A stretch of 29,024 bases of DNA from CAG-826 sp964654155 (GTDB lineage: Bacteria > Bacillota_I > Bacilli_A > RFN20 > CAG-826): contig CAZZGL010000010.1 of NCBI GenBank assembly GCA_964654155.1, positions 1 through 29,024 on the forward strand, in the 5' to 3' direction. A model generated the notes under the pieces. That model made no database searches and was not told where the DNA came from. It saw nothing but the letters and a program-made list of their open reading frames with translations. How positions within the stretch are numbered: the stretch's first letter is position 1; each line of letters begins with the position of its first letter. The position numbers and the translations under genes are program-made. Positions 8,005-16,547 of the stretch are shown here, in pieces.

Positions 8005-8523
8005 TCATACTTTCAAAATCATTGTTATTAAGTTTCTAAAAGCGTGCGCAATACGCATATCTTCATCACTTATTTTATTATCAAAAATAACTAAACCTCC
8101 AAGTATTTCACTATTAAAAACTAGCGGAATTATTATAAAAGAAAGCTTCTTCCCATATTTCAAAAACGAAGTATATTCTAAAGAAAGAATTTTCATATTA
8201 AACAGTTTTTGATACACTTCTAAATTTATTTCTTCACCTTCTGCTATTTCTTCTACAACAGATAAGCTTCTGGTTAAAACTTTTCCATCACTAATAACTA
8301 CTATTGGCTTTTTTATTTCTTTTTCTAAAGTTAATACAATATTAGAAATGACATCATAATTACCGTGAAATGCGTTATATTTTTGAATTTCAATTTTACC
8401 TTCATCATTAACGCCTATTTGAAGTCGATCTCCTTCATTTATTCTTAATCTATTTCTTATACCTTTAGGAATAACTATTCTTCCTAACTCATCTATTCTT
8501 CTAACTGCGCCGATAGAATTCAT
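8005..8523 (-). CDS. spoVT: Stage V sporulation transcription regulator SpoVT
   Basis: SpoVT is a forespore regulator that tunes sigma-G-dependent genes. The protein has 172 residues (about 178 in B. subtilis). The N-terminal AbrB-type swapped-hairpin DNA-binding domain reads GAVRRIDELGRIVIPKGIRNRLRI, followed by EGDRLQIGVNDEGKIEIQKY. The C-terminal part (about 55-172) fits a GAF domain, with SDGKVLTRSL and IIIPLVFNSEILGGLVIF. The start has AGAGGTG upstream. A sigma-G-like promoter immediately precedes it, overlapping the mfd stop. It ends with TGA, which shows that TGA is a normal stop here. Confidence 0.95.
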   Translation of the reverse strand: MNSIGAVRRIDELGRIVIPKGIRNRLRINEGDRLQIGVNDEGKIEIQKYNAFHGNYDVISNIVLTLEKEIKKPIVVISDGKVLTRSLSVVEEIAEGEEINLEVYQKLFNMKILSLEYTSFLKYGKKLSFIIIPLVFNSEILGGLVIFDNKISDEDMRIAHAFRNLITMILKV

Positions 8524-8542
8524 AATTCAACACCTCTAAATT

Positions 8543-8571
8543 TAGTATGAGCATAACTTAAATAATTATTG
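8543..8571 (-). promoter_or_regulatory. Putative sigma-G promoter of spoVT
   Basis: Minus-strand CATACTA (8549 to 8543) matches the sigma-F/sigma-G -10 element. CAATA (8571 to 8567), 17 bases upstream, resembles the -35 (GNATR type). Transcription would begin close to the spoVT Shine-Dalgarno, giving a leader of only about 13 bases. In B. subtilis spoVT is sigma-G dependent, which supports the reading. Confidence 0.5.
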
Positions 8572-11500
8572 TAAAGATTTATTTAATTTGTTAATTCTAA
8601 CTAATATATCAATATATGTCTCTATCCAATTTCCTTTTTTTAAGAAATTAATTAAGATTTTTTTATTTACATAATTCACTTTTAAATATGATAAATACGG
8701 AGTAAGTGATTGAAATAATTTCACACCAATTCCGTTTATAGAACTAAAATCTTTATTTAAATATAAATTAAGAGAATCATTCTTTTCTATCATGTCTTCA
8801 AAAACATCATCATTTAATAAGATTTCTATTTTCTTTTTTTGTAATAAATTGTTAACTTCCATAGGAATTCGACCATAAATATCTTGGATTTCTTCCGCTA
8901 TTTCATCTAATTCATCACATGACTTGGCGTTATCAATTTTTTGATATAATTCTATCTTATCACCATCAGAAGCATAAATTGATGGAATGTATGCATCAAC
9001 CGATATATTTATTTTCGCTCCTTCTTTAACTGAATTTTCGTTAACACCATTTTGTCTTTCTTCAATTGCTTCATGAAGGAGTTTCATATACATATCAATT
9101 CCTACTGTATCAATAAATCCGGCTTGTTCAGAACCTAAAATGTCTCCCGCGCCTCGAATCATTAAATCCCGTTGTGCTATACGATGTCCACTTCCTAATT
9201 CAGTAAAATCTTGAATTGCCTTTAATCTCTTTTTAGCGGTTTCGTTCATTTCTTTATCTGGCTTATAAAGTAAATATGCATAAGCAATCCTTCCTCCTCG
9301 ACCAACACGACCCTTAATTTGATAAAGTTGTGATAATCCAAAATGATCGGCATTTTCTACAATAATCATATTAACATTTTCTATATCAATTCCAGTTTCA
9401 ATAATTGATGTACATACTAATACATTTATTTCTCCACTATAGAATTTAAGCATAACATCTTCAATATCATCATGTTCCATTTTTCCATGAGCAATACCAA
9501 TTTTAGCATCAGGGACCATTTGCTGTATTCTTCTTGCTTTTCCATATATTGTAGAAACACGATTATGAAGATAAAATACTTGTCCTTGTCTAGCTAATTC
9601 TCTTTCAATTAATTCTTGAATCATGTCATCATTATACGGAACAACATATGTTTGAATTGGTAATCTATTCATTGGGGCGGTATTTAATTGTGAATATTGT
9701 CTCATACCCACAAGTGACATTTGTAACGTTCTTGGAATAGGGGTGGCTGTTAAAGTTAAAACATCAATATTTTGCTTCATTTCTTTAATTCTTTCTTTTT
9801 GTTCCACACCAAATCTTTGTTCTTCATCGATAATCAATAATCCCAAATCATTAAACATTATTTCTTTTGATAACATACGATGAGTACCAATTACCAAATT
9901 AATCTCTCCACTTTTAATTTTTTCAATATATGATTTTTGAATACTTTGTGGAATTAAACGAGAAAGAATAGCAATCTTAACACCAAAGAATGAGAATCTT
10001 TCAACTGCTCTTTCATAATGTTGACGCGCCAATAAAGTAGTCGGACACAATAATCCAACTTGTTTACCACTTAACATCGCCTTAAATGCCGCTCTAAAAG
10101 CGACCTCAGTTTTGCCAAAGCCAACATCTCCACATAAAAGGCGATCCATCGGCGTTGGTTTTTCCATATCTTGTTTTATTTCACGTAACGCCGTCTCTTG
10201 ATCTTTTGTTAATTCAAAAGGAAACTGACTTTCAAAAGATAATTGAAATTCATCATCTTCTTTAAAAGCAAATCCAGGAACTAATTCTCTTTCTGCATAA
10301 AGTTTAATAAGGCGATCAGCCATATCATTAACTTTATCTTTAATTTTCCGTTTTGTTTTTTCCCATTCTGTTGAACCTAGTTTATTAATTTTTGGTGTTG
10401 CTCCATCTTTACCAACAAACTTTCGTACTAATTTAAACTGTTCTAAAGGCACATATAGGATATCATTTCCAGCATAAGCAATTTGCAAATAATCTCGATG
10501 TAATCCATTAACTTCTAAAGTTTTAATCCCCACAAATCGTCCAATACCATTTTGTTCATGAACAATATAATCTCCTGGTTCCAAATCTTCATAAGACTTT
10601 AAAATAACTGCCTCTTTATATCGATTTAAAAAACGCGATTGATGAATTCGATATCCAAATAATTCATTACTAGAAATTATTACTAGTTTTTCTTCTACTA
10701 GCTCAAATCCTAATTGAAAAGGTTGAATCATAATAGATAATTTAGATTTTGGACTTTGATTAGGCCATATGATATCGTATTCAATGTTTTTATCATTTAA
10801 CATATCAGAAATAGCCTTTTTTTGTTGTTCGCTTGATAACGATATAACAATTTTATTATCAGTTTCTAAGTAAAATTGAATGAGTTGTAATGCATCTTTA
10901 AACGAATTTGAAGAAGAAAGCAATGGTCTAACAGCAAAAGAAACATCTGAATCCTTTTCCAATAAAGGATTCATTAAAATTGTTTTTTTGACGCGCATTA
11001 AAACTCTATCCATATTTTGATACAAACTTAATCCTGTTAATATATTTCCTTGTTGATGACCTTCTAAAAAGAAATCAGTTTCTTCTTGTATCATTTGACT
11101 TGCAGTATTTAATATTCTTTTTTTATCAACTAGAATGACTGTTGAATGATTTGCGTAATCTAGTATGCTACTATAATCTTCTTTTAATATCGCATAATAA
11201 GCATATAAAGACGCTGATATCTTGTTCATTAAGAACATGTTTAAATCATTATTAACCTTATCCGTTAAATGTTCCTTATTAGACATAATTAATAAATCAT
11301 TTTCTAATTTAGTTTTAATAATTTTTTCAATGTTTTCAAATTCGTTTTTTGTAAAAAGCATATCACTCGCAGGTAATATGGTAATTTCAGACAATACTTC
11401 TAAAGACCTTTGTGTAGCAATATCAAAATATCTAATACTTTCTATTTCATCATCAAAAAATTCAATTCTGACTGGTCTATCTTCATTAACGCTATAAACA

Positions 11501-12027
11501 TCTAAAATATCACCACGAATCGCAAATTGTAAACTTTGATCTATTTTATTAACTTTTTCATATCCAATAGCAACTAATTTTTCCTTTACTTCTTTAAAAG
11601 AAAAAACTTCACCAACTTTAAAAGTTATAGTTTTTTCTTTAAACAAGTCTTCTTTTGGCAAATACCTCACCACTCCTGCGACATGAGTAACCAAAACTTT
11701 GGCTTCTTTTTTACATAATTCATGCATAACATAAAGACGTTGAGCAAGCATTTCTTTAGATGCAGAAACAGCATCTAATCTTAAAACTTCATCAACAGGA
11801 AAAAATAAACAATTTTCTTCTCCTATAAAAGATGAAAGAAAATCATATATTTTTTGAGCATGATATAAATTATTAGCTACGATAGTATAAGCTTCTTGCT
11901 TTTCTTTATATGCCGCCGCTACCAAAAGAGAAACTCCAAAACTATCTTCCACCGCAAAAGAACCTGATTTTGCAATCAAGGCAGCTTTAGCTTTGTTTGT
12001 TTTTAGCTTCTCAAATAAAAAATCCAC
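8566..12027 (-). CDS. mfd: Transcription-repair coupling factor Mfd
   Basis: Mfd removes RNA polymerase stalled at DNA lesions and recruits UvrA. The 1153 residues cover the full family architecture: an N-terminal UvrB-like module (1-350), the CarD-like RNA polymerase interaction domain (about 483-545: LEPGDYIVHEQNGIGRFVG), a RecG-like translocase with Walker A GDVGFGKTE (633-641), the DEEQ box (735-738), TATPIPRTL and the helicase arginine motif GRVGRGGR, and the C-terminal UvrA-binding TRCF domain. The start is a GTG (next to AGGAAGTGAG), 11 bases after the pth stop, so mfd is probably co-transcribed with pth. The GGR in the arginine motif differs slightly from the more common SNR. Confidence 0.97.
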   Translation of the reverse strand: MDFLFEKLKTNKAKAALIAKSGSFAVEDSFGVSLLVAAAYKEKQEAYTIVANNLYHAQKIYDFLSSFIGEENCLFFPVDEVLRLDAVSASKEMLAQRLYVMHELCKKEAKVLVTHVAGVVRYLPKEDLFKEKTITFKVGEVFSFKEVKEKLVAIGYEKVNKIDQSLQFAIRGDILDVYSVNEDRPVRIEFFDDEIESIRYFDIATQRSLEVLSEITILPASDMLFTKNEFENIEKIIKTKLENDLLIMSNKEHLTDKVNNDLNMFLMNKISASLYAYYAILKEDYSSILDYANHSTVILVDKKRILNTASQMIQEETDFFLEGHQQGNILTGLSLYQNMDRVLMRVKKTILMNPLLEKDSDVSFAVRPLLSSSNSFKDALQLIQFYLETDNKIVISLSSEQQKKAISDMLNDKNIEYDIIWPNQSPKSKLSIMIQPFQLGFELVEEKLVIISSNELFGYRIHQSRFLNRYKEAVILKSYEDLEPGDYIVHEQNGIGRFVGIKTLEVNGLHRDYLQIAYAGNDILYVPLEQFKLVRKFVGKDGATPKINKLGSTEWEKTKRKIKDKVNDMADRLIKLYAERELVPGFAFKEDDEFQLSFESQFPFELTKDQETALREIKQDMEKPTPMDRLLCGDVGFGKTEVAFRAAFKAMLSGKQVGLLCPTTLLARQHYERAVERFSFFGVKIAILSRLIPQSIQKSYIEKIKSGEINLVIGTHRMLSKEIMFNDLGLLIIDEEQRFGVEQKERIKEMKQNIDVLTLTATPIPRTLQMSLVGMRQYSQLNTAPMNRLPIQTYVVPYNDDMIQELIERELARQGQVFYLHNRVSTIYGKARRIQQMVPDAKIGIAHGKMEHDDIEDVMLKFYSGEINVLVCTSIIETGIDIENVNMIIVENADHFGLSQLYQIKGRVGRGGRIAYAYLLYKPDKEMNETAKKRLKAIQDFTELGSGHRIAQRDLMIRGAGDILGSEQAGFIDTVGIDMYMKLLHEAIEERQNGVNENSVKEGAKINISVDAYIPSIYASDGDKIELYQKIDNAKSCDELDEIAEEIQDIYGRIPMEVNNLLQKKKIEILLNDDVFEDMIEKNDSLNLYLNKDFSSINGIGVKLFQSLTPYLSYLKVNYVNKKILINFLKKGNWIETYIDILVRINKLNKSLQ

Positions 12028-12038
12028 AATCTCACTTC

Positions 12039-12590
12039 CTAATTAAAATGTTCCATCGCATATGAAAAATTATGCTCAATAATCGCTTTTAAGGCTTTTA
12101 CTGCTTGATCAATTGCCTGATCAATTAGCTTTTTATCTTCCATACTTGGTTTTCCTAAAACAAAGTCAATGGGATTATAATTTGGTTCTCCTATTCCAAT
12201 TCTAATTCGCTTAATATCATTAGTTTTAAAATGGTCAATGATATTTTGTATTCCTTTATGACCTCCACTAGAACCTTTTACTCTTAAACGAATTTTACCA
12301 GGAGGTAAAGCCATTTCATCATAAACAACTACAATATCTTCTACACCAATTTTAAAATAATCAGCAATTTCTCGTACTGATTGTCCTGATAAATTCATAT
12401 ATGTTAATGGTTTAAGAAGAATAATGTCTTCTCCGTTAATCTTGACTTTAGTATAAATTCCATGAAATCCTTCTTTATCAATGCTTACTTGTTCAAATGA
12501 TGCAAAAGCATCTATGACCATAAAACCCATATTATGTCTTGTTAAGCTATATTCTTTACCCGGATTTCCTAAACCAACAAATAATTTCAT
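12039..12590 (-). CDS. pth: Peptidyl-tRNA hydrolase
   Basis: Pth cleaves the ester bond of peptidyl-tRNA dropped from ribosomes and so recycles tRNA. The 183-residue protein has the family signature KLFVGLGNPGKEYSLTRHNMGF with the catalytic histidine, then LLKPLTYMNLSGQSV, VVYDEMALPPGKIRLR and GSSGGHKGIQNI. I start it at ATG AAA TTA TTT, which has TAGGGGA eight bases upstream. The frame extends eight more codons to an ATG at 12614 that lies in the -10 region and has no ribosome binding site. It is first in the minus-strand cluster and divergent from the symporter gene. Confidence 0.96.
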   Translation of the reverse strand: MKLFVGLGNPGKEYSLTRHNMGFMVIDAFASFEQVSIDKEGFHGIYTKVKINGEDIILLKPLTYMNLSGQSVREIADYFKIGVEDIVVVYDEMALPPGKIRLRVKGSSGGHKGIQNIIDHFKTNDIKRIRIGIGEPNYNPIDFVLGKPSMEDKKLIDQAIDQAVKALKAIIEHNFSYAMEHFN

Positions 12591-12614
12591 GACTATATCC
12601 CCTATTGCGTGCAT

Positions 12615-12623
12615 ATTATAACA
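12615..12623 (-). promoter_or_regulatory. Extended -10 promoter of pth-mfd
   Basis: Minus-strand TGTTATAAT is a perfect TATAAT with the TGN extension, 25 bases before the pth start. No convincing -35 is visible, as is common for extended -10 promoters. The symporter promoter must overlap this 63-base divergent gap, but I cannot place it. Confidence 0.6.
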
Positions 12624-12653
12624 TAGAGAGAAAATAAAAATAAGGAGGAACGC

Positions 12654-13946
12654 ATGAAAAATAAAACTGTAATCTATTATTCATTAATCCTCCTTGCTTT
12701 ATCTTTAGTTTCACAAATGTTTACAAGTTATAACTACTCATATTATGTTGATGAAATGGCATTAATTTCTTTAGGACAAGCCAGTTTTGCTAAAGTTATC
12801 TTTCTATTATTTGACGGAATAAACGATCTTCTTTTTGGATATTTATCAGATAAATTTTCTTTTAAAAACGGTAAAAGAAAGCCGTGGTTAGTATTCGGTC
12901 TTCCTCTTTTTAGTATAACTTTTCTTTTCACTTTTTATATTAGTAATGATACATCATTAAATAATATACAAGTATTTTTATATTATTTATTTATCACTAT
13001 CATGTTTGATAATTGCTCTTCATTAATGTATGTAAATTATAATGCAATGTTTGTCACTTTGTTTGAAGATAATAAAAGCAGAACTGAAGCTTCTTCTTTA
13101 AAACACATTTTTGAATTAATTGGAACAGGATTAGCTTTAATTACCGCGCCTATTATAAAAGAACATGTAGGATATTTAGGAACTTGTGTTATTTATATAT
13201 CTTTAGCTATTATCTTAATTATGATTTCTCTTATGAATATAAAAGAAACAAAGTATATCTATATTAACAAAAGCATTGAACAAAAATTTACTTTTAAAGA
13301 TACTTGGGAACATGTCATCAAAAATAAAGCTTTTCTGTGGTATTTAATTTCCACAGCAACATTTTTAACAGTCCTAGGAACATTAGTAACAATTCTCCCT
13401 TTCTTAGTTAAATATACTTTACATCTTAATAGCGTTGAACAAATTATTATCATTTTTGTAACTTTTATTATGATTATGATTTCGTTTAAATATTGGTCAA
13501 AATTAATTAATAAAAAAGGACATCGTTTTGCTTATAAAATGTCCTTCATTTTCTTGCCTTTTGTAATATTTATATTAGCAAGCTCTTTTAATTTTATTTC
13601 TACTTTAATAAATGTAATTGTTTCTGTACCTTTTATCGGCGGCTTATTAATTACTCCAGATTTGATCATGGCGGAAATTATTGATAAAGACTATAACGAG
13701 CATCATATTCATCGAGAGGCAGCATTAATGTCAATATCCAGTTTTGTTAGACGTGTGGCTTTTGTAATTGCCGCTTTAATGCTAGTGCTTATTTCTTCAT
13801 TTTCTTCCTATCAAGATGGTACAAATCCTGGGGATAATCCAGAATTAACTTTTAGAATAATTAGTATGCTTTTCTTACCGATTATTGGAGGCTTAGGAAC
13901 CCTTTCATCTACTATTTATCTTCATTATAGCGGGGCATATAACTAA
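12654..13946 (+). CDS. MFS transporter, GPH (glycoside-pentoside-hexuronide:cation) type
   Basis: This is an integral membrane protein of 430 residues with about 12 hydrophobic helices. The GPH/MelB signature is clear near residues 54-82: DGINDLLFGYLSDKF, then NGKRKPWLVFG, which parallels the D-x-x-N-D-P and R-x-R/K-P-W loop of MelB-like carriers. A second conserved segment is NYNAMFVTLFEDNKSRTEASS. Such proteins import sugars or glycosides with Na+ or H+; the substrate here cannot be read. The start has TAAGGAGGAACGC. No hydrolase or sugar regulator lies beside it. Its last 35 bases overlap the end of the convergent DUF1540-like gene. Confidence 0.85.
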   Translation: MKNKTVIYYSLILLALSLVSQMFTSYNYSYYVDEMALISLGQASFAKVIFLLFDGINDLLFGYLSDKFSFKNGKRKPWLVFGLPLFSITFLFTFYISNDTSLNNIQVFLYYLFITIMFDNCSSLMYVNYNAMFVTLFEDNKSRTEASSLKHIFELIGTGLALITAPIIKEHVGYLGTCVIYISLAIILIMISLMNIKETKYIYINKSIEQKFTFKDTWEHVIKNKAFLWYLISTATFLTVLGTLVTILPFLVKYTLHLNSVEQIIIIFVTFIMIMISFKYWSKLINKKGHRFAYKMSFIFLPFVIFILASSFNFISTLINVIVSVPFIGGLLITPDLIMAEIIDKDYNEHHIHREAALMSISSFVRRVAFVIAALMLVLISSFSSYQDGTNPGDNPELTFRIISMLFLPIIGGLGTLSSTIYLHYSGAYN

Positions 13947-14241
13947 CACATAATGGTCCTTGTGCCTTCGCATCAATTCTTACATGATTATGATAGCACA
14001 TTCCTAATTCTTGAAATTTGCATCGCGAATTTTCACATTGAATAGGATGACTATCTAAATTTGAGGCATATCCCATATCACGCGCAAATTCATATTCAAA
14101 TTTTGAATCATCTTTAGTTTCTATTTCTTTTTGCCTATAAGATTTACAATAAGCATCAAGTCCTATTCTAATCGAATCTAAAACACAATGATCGCAATAA
14201 TTCGAATGACAACCTTCTTCATAACATTTTAAATGTGGCAT
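13912..14241 (-). CDS. Small cysteine-rich protein with two DUF1540-like repeats
   Basis: I recognise this as DUF1540-like, a family of unknown function in Firmicutes. The 109-residue protein has two modules of the same spacing: C6-x4-C11-x7-C19-x12-C32 and C69-x4-C74-x7-C82-x15-C98. Each has an aromatic after the last Cys and an I/V-R-I before it, which indicates an internal duplication. Four cysteines per module suggest metal binding, probably zinc. There is no signal peptide or membrane helix. The start is the ATG preceded by AAAGGAGA; seven upstream codons (to 14262) include this Shine-Dalgarno and are rejected. The 3' end overlaps the symporter gene on the other strand by 35 bases. Confidence 0.78.
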   Translation of the reverse strand: MPHLKCYEEGCHSNYCDHCVLDSIRIGLDAYCKSYRQKEIETKDDSKFEYEFARDMGYASNLDSHPIQCENSRCKFQELGMCYHNHVRIDAKAQGPLCVSYMPRYNEDK

Positions 14242-14322
14242 AAAAATATCTCCTTTCATCATTCTTATTATTGGAAGAATATTTATTTTTATTAGCAGAT
14301 TTAATAAACCTAGAAAATTTTT

Positions 14323-14352
14323 TTGATTATTTCTTTTGATATATATTATAAT
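14323..14352 (+). promoter_or_regulatory. Sigma-A promoter of the PAP2-rsuA operon
   Basis: TTGATT, an 18-base spacer, then TATAAT, 20 bases upstream of the PAP2 start codon. This gives a short leader carrying the GGAGAG ribosome binding site. Confidence 0.6.
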
Positions 14353-14372
14353 TTCTTTGGAGAGTGATTTAA

Positions 14373-14981
14373 ATGCAATGGGAAATTGATTTTTTAAAAT
14401 GGATAGATAATACCTTTCATGGGTCTGATTTTATTAATCAACTCATTAAGTATTTTTCTGTATTAAATGATGTTGGACTATTATGGATAATTATTGGAAT
14501 AATTTTAGTTATCACCAAAAAATATCGTAAAATTGGTATTTTATTTCTAATTTCTATATTAGTAGGTTGGATAATCAATGATTTACTTCTTAAAAATATT
14601 ATTGGTCGTCCTCGGCCATTTGAAAAAAACGAACAACTAAGCGATTTTGTATATTCGATGTTTATTAGAAATGATAGTTTAGGATTTTTAAATAACATTA
14701 CAGGTGGAAAAGTGCCTTCATTAGGAAAATCAATGCCTTCAGGTCATTCTTATATTTCATTTAACGCCGCAGTTTTCTTATTTATGACTAATAAAAAGAA
14801 ATTTGGTATTCCTGCACTAATCGTGGCAACATTAACGGCATTATCTCGTCTATATTTATGCGTTCATTATCCTAGCGATGTTCTTGTTGGCTCATTATTA
14901 GGCGCTACAACAGGATTCTTAATGTACCACTCCTTTCATAAATATTGTTCACTTGAAAAAGATGAAGCAAAATGCGCTTAG
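14373..14981 (+). CDS. PAP2-superfamily membrane phosphatase
   Basis: This membrane phosphatase has 202 residues with about five hydrophobic helices. The three phosphatase motifs are present in order: KNIIGRPRPF (K-x6-RP), PSGHS, and SRLYLCVHYPSDVLVG (SR-x5-H-x3-D) with the catalytic histidine and aspartate. Relatives dephosphorylate phosphatidic acid, phosphatidylglycerol-phosphate or undecaprenyl pyrophosphate outside the membrane. A role in recycling the wall lipid carrier is plausible but not shown. A GGAGAG site precedes the start. The end overlaps the next gene by 10 bases (ATGCGCTTAG), so the two are coupled. Confidence 0.9.
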   Translation: MQWEIDFLKWIDNTFHGSDFINQLIKYFSVLNDVGLLWIIIGIILVITKKYRKIGILFLISILVGWIINDLLLKNIIGRPRPFEKNEQLSDFVYSMFIRNDSLGFLNNITGGKVPSLGKSMPSGHSYISFNAAVFLFMTNKKKFGIPALIVATLTALSRLYLCVHYPSDVLVGSLLGATTGFLMYHSFHKYCSLEKDEAKCA

Positions 14982-15673
14982 ATAGATACTTATGTCATTC
15001 TGGTCTTGGAACTAGAAAAGATGTTAAAAATCTATTAAAAAACAAGCTTATTAAAGTGAACAATGAAATAGTAACTTCTCCTTCTATCATTATTAATGAA
15101 GAAAGAGATATAATTACATATAACGATGAAAAGCTTGAATATCGAGAATTTCATTATTATATTTTATATAAACCAAAAGGATATATAACCGCAACAGAAG
15201 ACTTAAATTTACCTACAGTTATGGATTTAATTCATGAACCTTATAGTAACTTATCACCGGTAGGAAGATTAGATAAAGACACTACAGGATTACTTTTAAT
15301 TACCAACAACGGAAAACTTAATCATTTTTTATTGTCGCCAAAAACTCATGTTGATAAAGAATATCAAGTAACTTTAGATAAAGATATAGATTCCTCTTTA
15401 ATTAGCATTTTTAAAGAAGGTGTTGTATTAGAAGACGGATATAAATGTCTTTCTTCAGAACTAACTATTCTAAGTAAAAATAGCGCTTCTGTAATATTAC
15501 ACGAAGGAAAATATCACCAAATTAAAAGAATGTTTCAAGTAAATGGATATAAGGTCATTAACCTTCATCGTAATCGTATGGATTTTTTAACACTTGATGG
15601 TTTAAAAGAAGGGGAATATCGTTCGTTAAATGATGAAGAAATAATTAGATTATTAGAACATATTAAATCGTAA
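14972..15673 (+). CDS. rsuA: RNA pseudouridine synthase, RsuA/RluB/E/F family
   Basis: This enzyme isomerises a uridine to pseudouridine in rRNA. The 233-residue protein has an N-terminal S4 domain (MRLDRYLCHSGLGTRKDVKNLL, 1-60), then the catalytic domain with the invariant Asp in GRLDKDTTGLLLITNNG, and the later LHEGKYHQIKRMF typical of the RsuA subfamily. By length and single S4 domain it fits the 16S-type RsuA, but target position is inferred. It overlaps the PAP2 gene by 10 bases; an RNA modification gene and a lipid phosphatase in one operon need not share a pathway. Confidence 0.88.
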   Translation: MRLDRYLCHSGLGTRKDVKNLLKNKLIKVNNEIVTSPSIIINEERDIITYNDEKLEYREFHYYILYKPKGYITATEDLNLPTVMDLIHEPYSNLSPVGRLDKDTTGLLLITNNGKLNHFLLSPKTHVDKEYQVTLDKDIDSSLISIFKEGVVLEDGYKCLSSELTILSKNSASVILHEGKYHQIKRMFQVNGYKVINLHRNRMDFLTLDGLKEGEYRSLNDEEIIRLLEHIKS

Positions 15674-15706
15674 ACAAATAATTCATTTTTTTATCAAGAT
15701 CATATT

Positions 15707-15729
15707 TTTTATATTGGTGAAATATAAAA
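15707..15729 (+). terminator. AT-only hairpin after rsuA, weak terminator
   Basis: A perfect 9-base stem TTTTATATT / AATATAAAA closes a GGTGA loop, 34 bases beyond the rsuA stop. The stem has no GC pairs and no immediate T-run follows, so terminator function is doubtful. Confidence 0.3.
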
Positions 15730-15822
15730 CAACTATATATTTTTATATTATATTTTTCCTATATCAACACAAAAAAATTATTTTTAAAAGATACATTAAA
15801 ATAGAAGAAAAAAAGTATCGTT

Positions 15823-15842
15823 AATATTATTAAAATAATATT
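15823..15842. promoter_or_regulatory. Perfect AT palindrome overlapping the -35 of the efflux operon
   Basis: AATATTATT-AA-AATAATATT ends inside the TTGACT hexamer of the tetR/ABC promoter. It may be a second operator or only AT-rich chance symmetry. Confidence 0.4.
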
Positions 15843-15869
15843 GACTTTTTCTAACCTCCGATATAATAT
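15841..15869 (+). promoter_or_regulatory. Promoter of the tetR-ABC exporter operon
   Basis: TTGACT at 15841-15846 is followed by TATAAT at 15862-15867 (15-base spacer) or TAATAT at 15864-15869 (17-base spacer). It is flanked by two palindromes, and AAGGAGG precedes the tetR start. Confidence 0.55.
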
Positions 15870-15875
15870 TGTGTC

Positions 15876-15893
15876 ATTGACAAAAGTGTCAAT
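15876..15893. promoter_or_regulatory. Probable TetR operator
   Basis: Perfect inverted repeat ATTGACA-AAAG-TGTCAAT, located 8 bases after the -10 and 18 bases before the tetR start. Size, symmetry and position fit an autoregulatory TetR operator at the transcription start. Confidence 0.65.
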
Positions 15894-15911
15894 TAAAAAG
15901 GAGGTAGAAAG

Positions 15912-16547
15912 ATGCCTAGAACAAAAGATCAATTTCAAGAAATCAAAGATAATCGTAGAGCTGAGATTTTAAAAGCATCTCTTCCTTTATTTGCGCTTCA
16001 AGGATATGACGCTGTTAAGATTGATGATATTACCAATGCTTGCGGCTGTTCACATGGTCTTTTCTATCACTATTTTAGTTCAAAAGAAGATTTATTTAAA
16101 ACAATGATGGATGAATCAAAAGCGGTTGGAAAACGCTGTTATCCAGAAAATTGGCTTCTTGACAAAGGTCCTGAAAAAGCCGTTATCCATTTCGTAGATA
16201 ATGTCCTTTATCTATTGAAAAATGATATGGAAAACTGCTGTTATATGTATTTGTATTTAACAATGCATTACCAAAAAACTTTGCCACCACCCAAAACTAG
16301 AGATAAAAAGCATAGATATTTCCCAGAATTACTGCTTGAAATTATAAAACAGGGGCAAATTGAACATACTTTTAATGAAGAAAATCCTCATGAATTAATT
16401 CATGTTTTCTTATCATTACTAAGAGGATTGTTCTATGAAAGATTACAAAGTGGAAAAAAATTATTCCACTGTCCAAACAAAAACTTACTATTAAGAGTTT
16501 TATTAAAAGATGAAACTATTAGAAATTTAAATAAGGAGGTACTCTAA
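15912..16547 (+). CDS. TetR-family regulator of the ABC exporter
   Basis: This 211-residue regulator has the typical N-terminal helix-turn-helix (about 15-60): RRAEILKASLPLFALQGYDAVKIDDITNACGCSHGLFYHYFSSKEDLF. The C-terminal ligand-binding region is unlike any group I can name. Its stop overlaps the first ABC gene start (TAATG), and a perfect palindrome sits in its promoter, so it most likely represses its own operon and is released by a transported or toxic compound. It contains several Cys residues around 108-109, with no evident metal-site spacing. The family is secure and the ligand unknown. Confidence 0.93.
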   Translation: MPRTKDQFQEIKDNRRAEILKASLPLFALQGYDAVKIDDITNACGCSHGLFYHYFSSKEDLFKTMMDESKAVGKRCYPENWLLDKGPEKAVIHFVDNVLYLLKNDMENCCYMYLYLTMHYQKTLPPPKTRDKKHRYFPELLLEIIKQGQIEHTFNEENPHELIHVFLSLLRGLFYERLQSGKKLFHCPNKNLLLRVLLKDETIRNLNKEVL

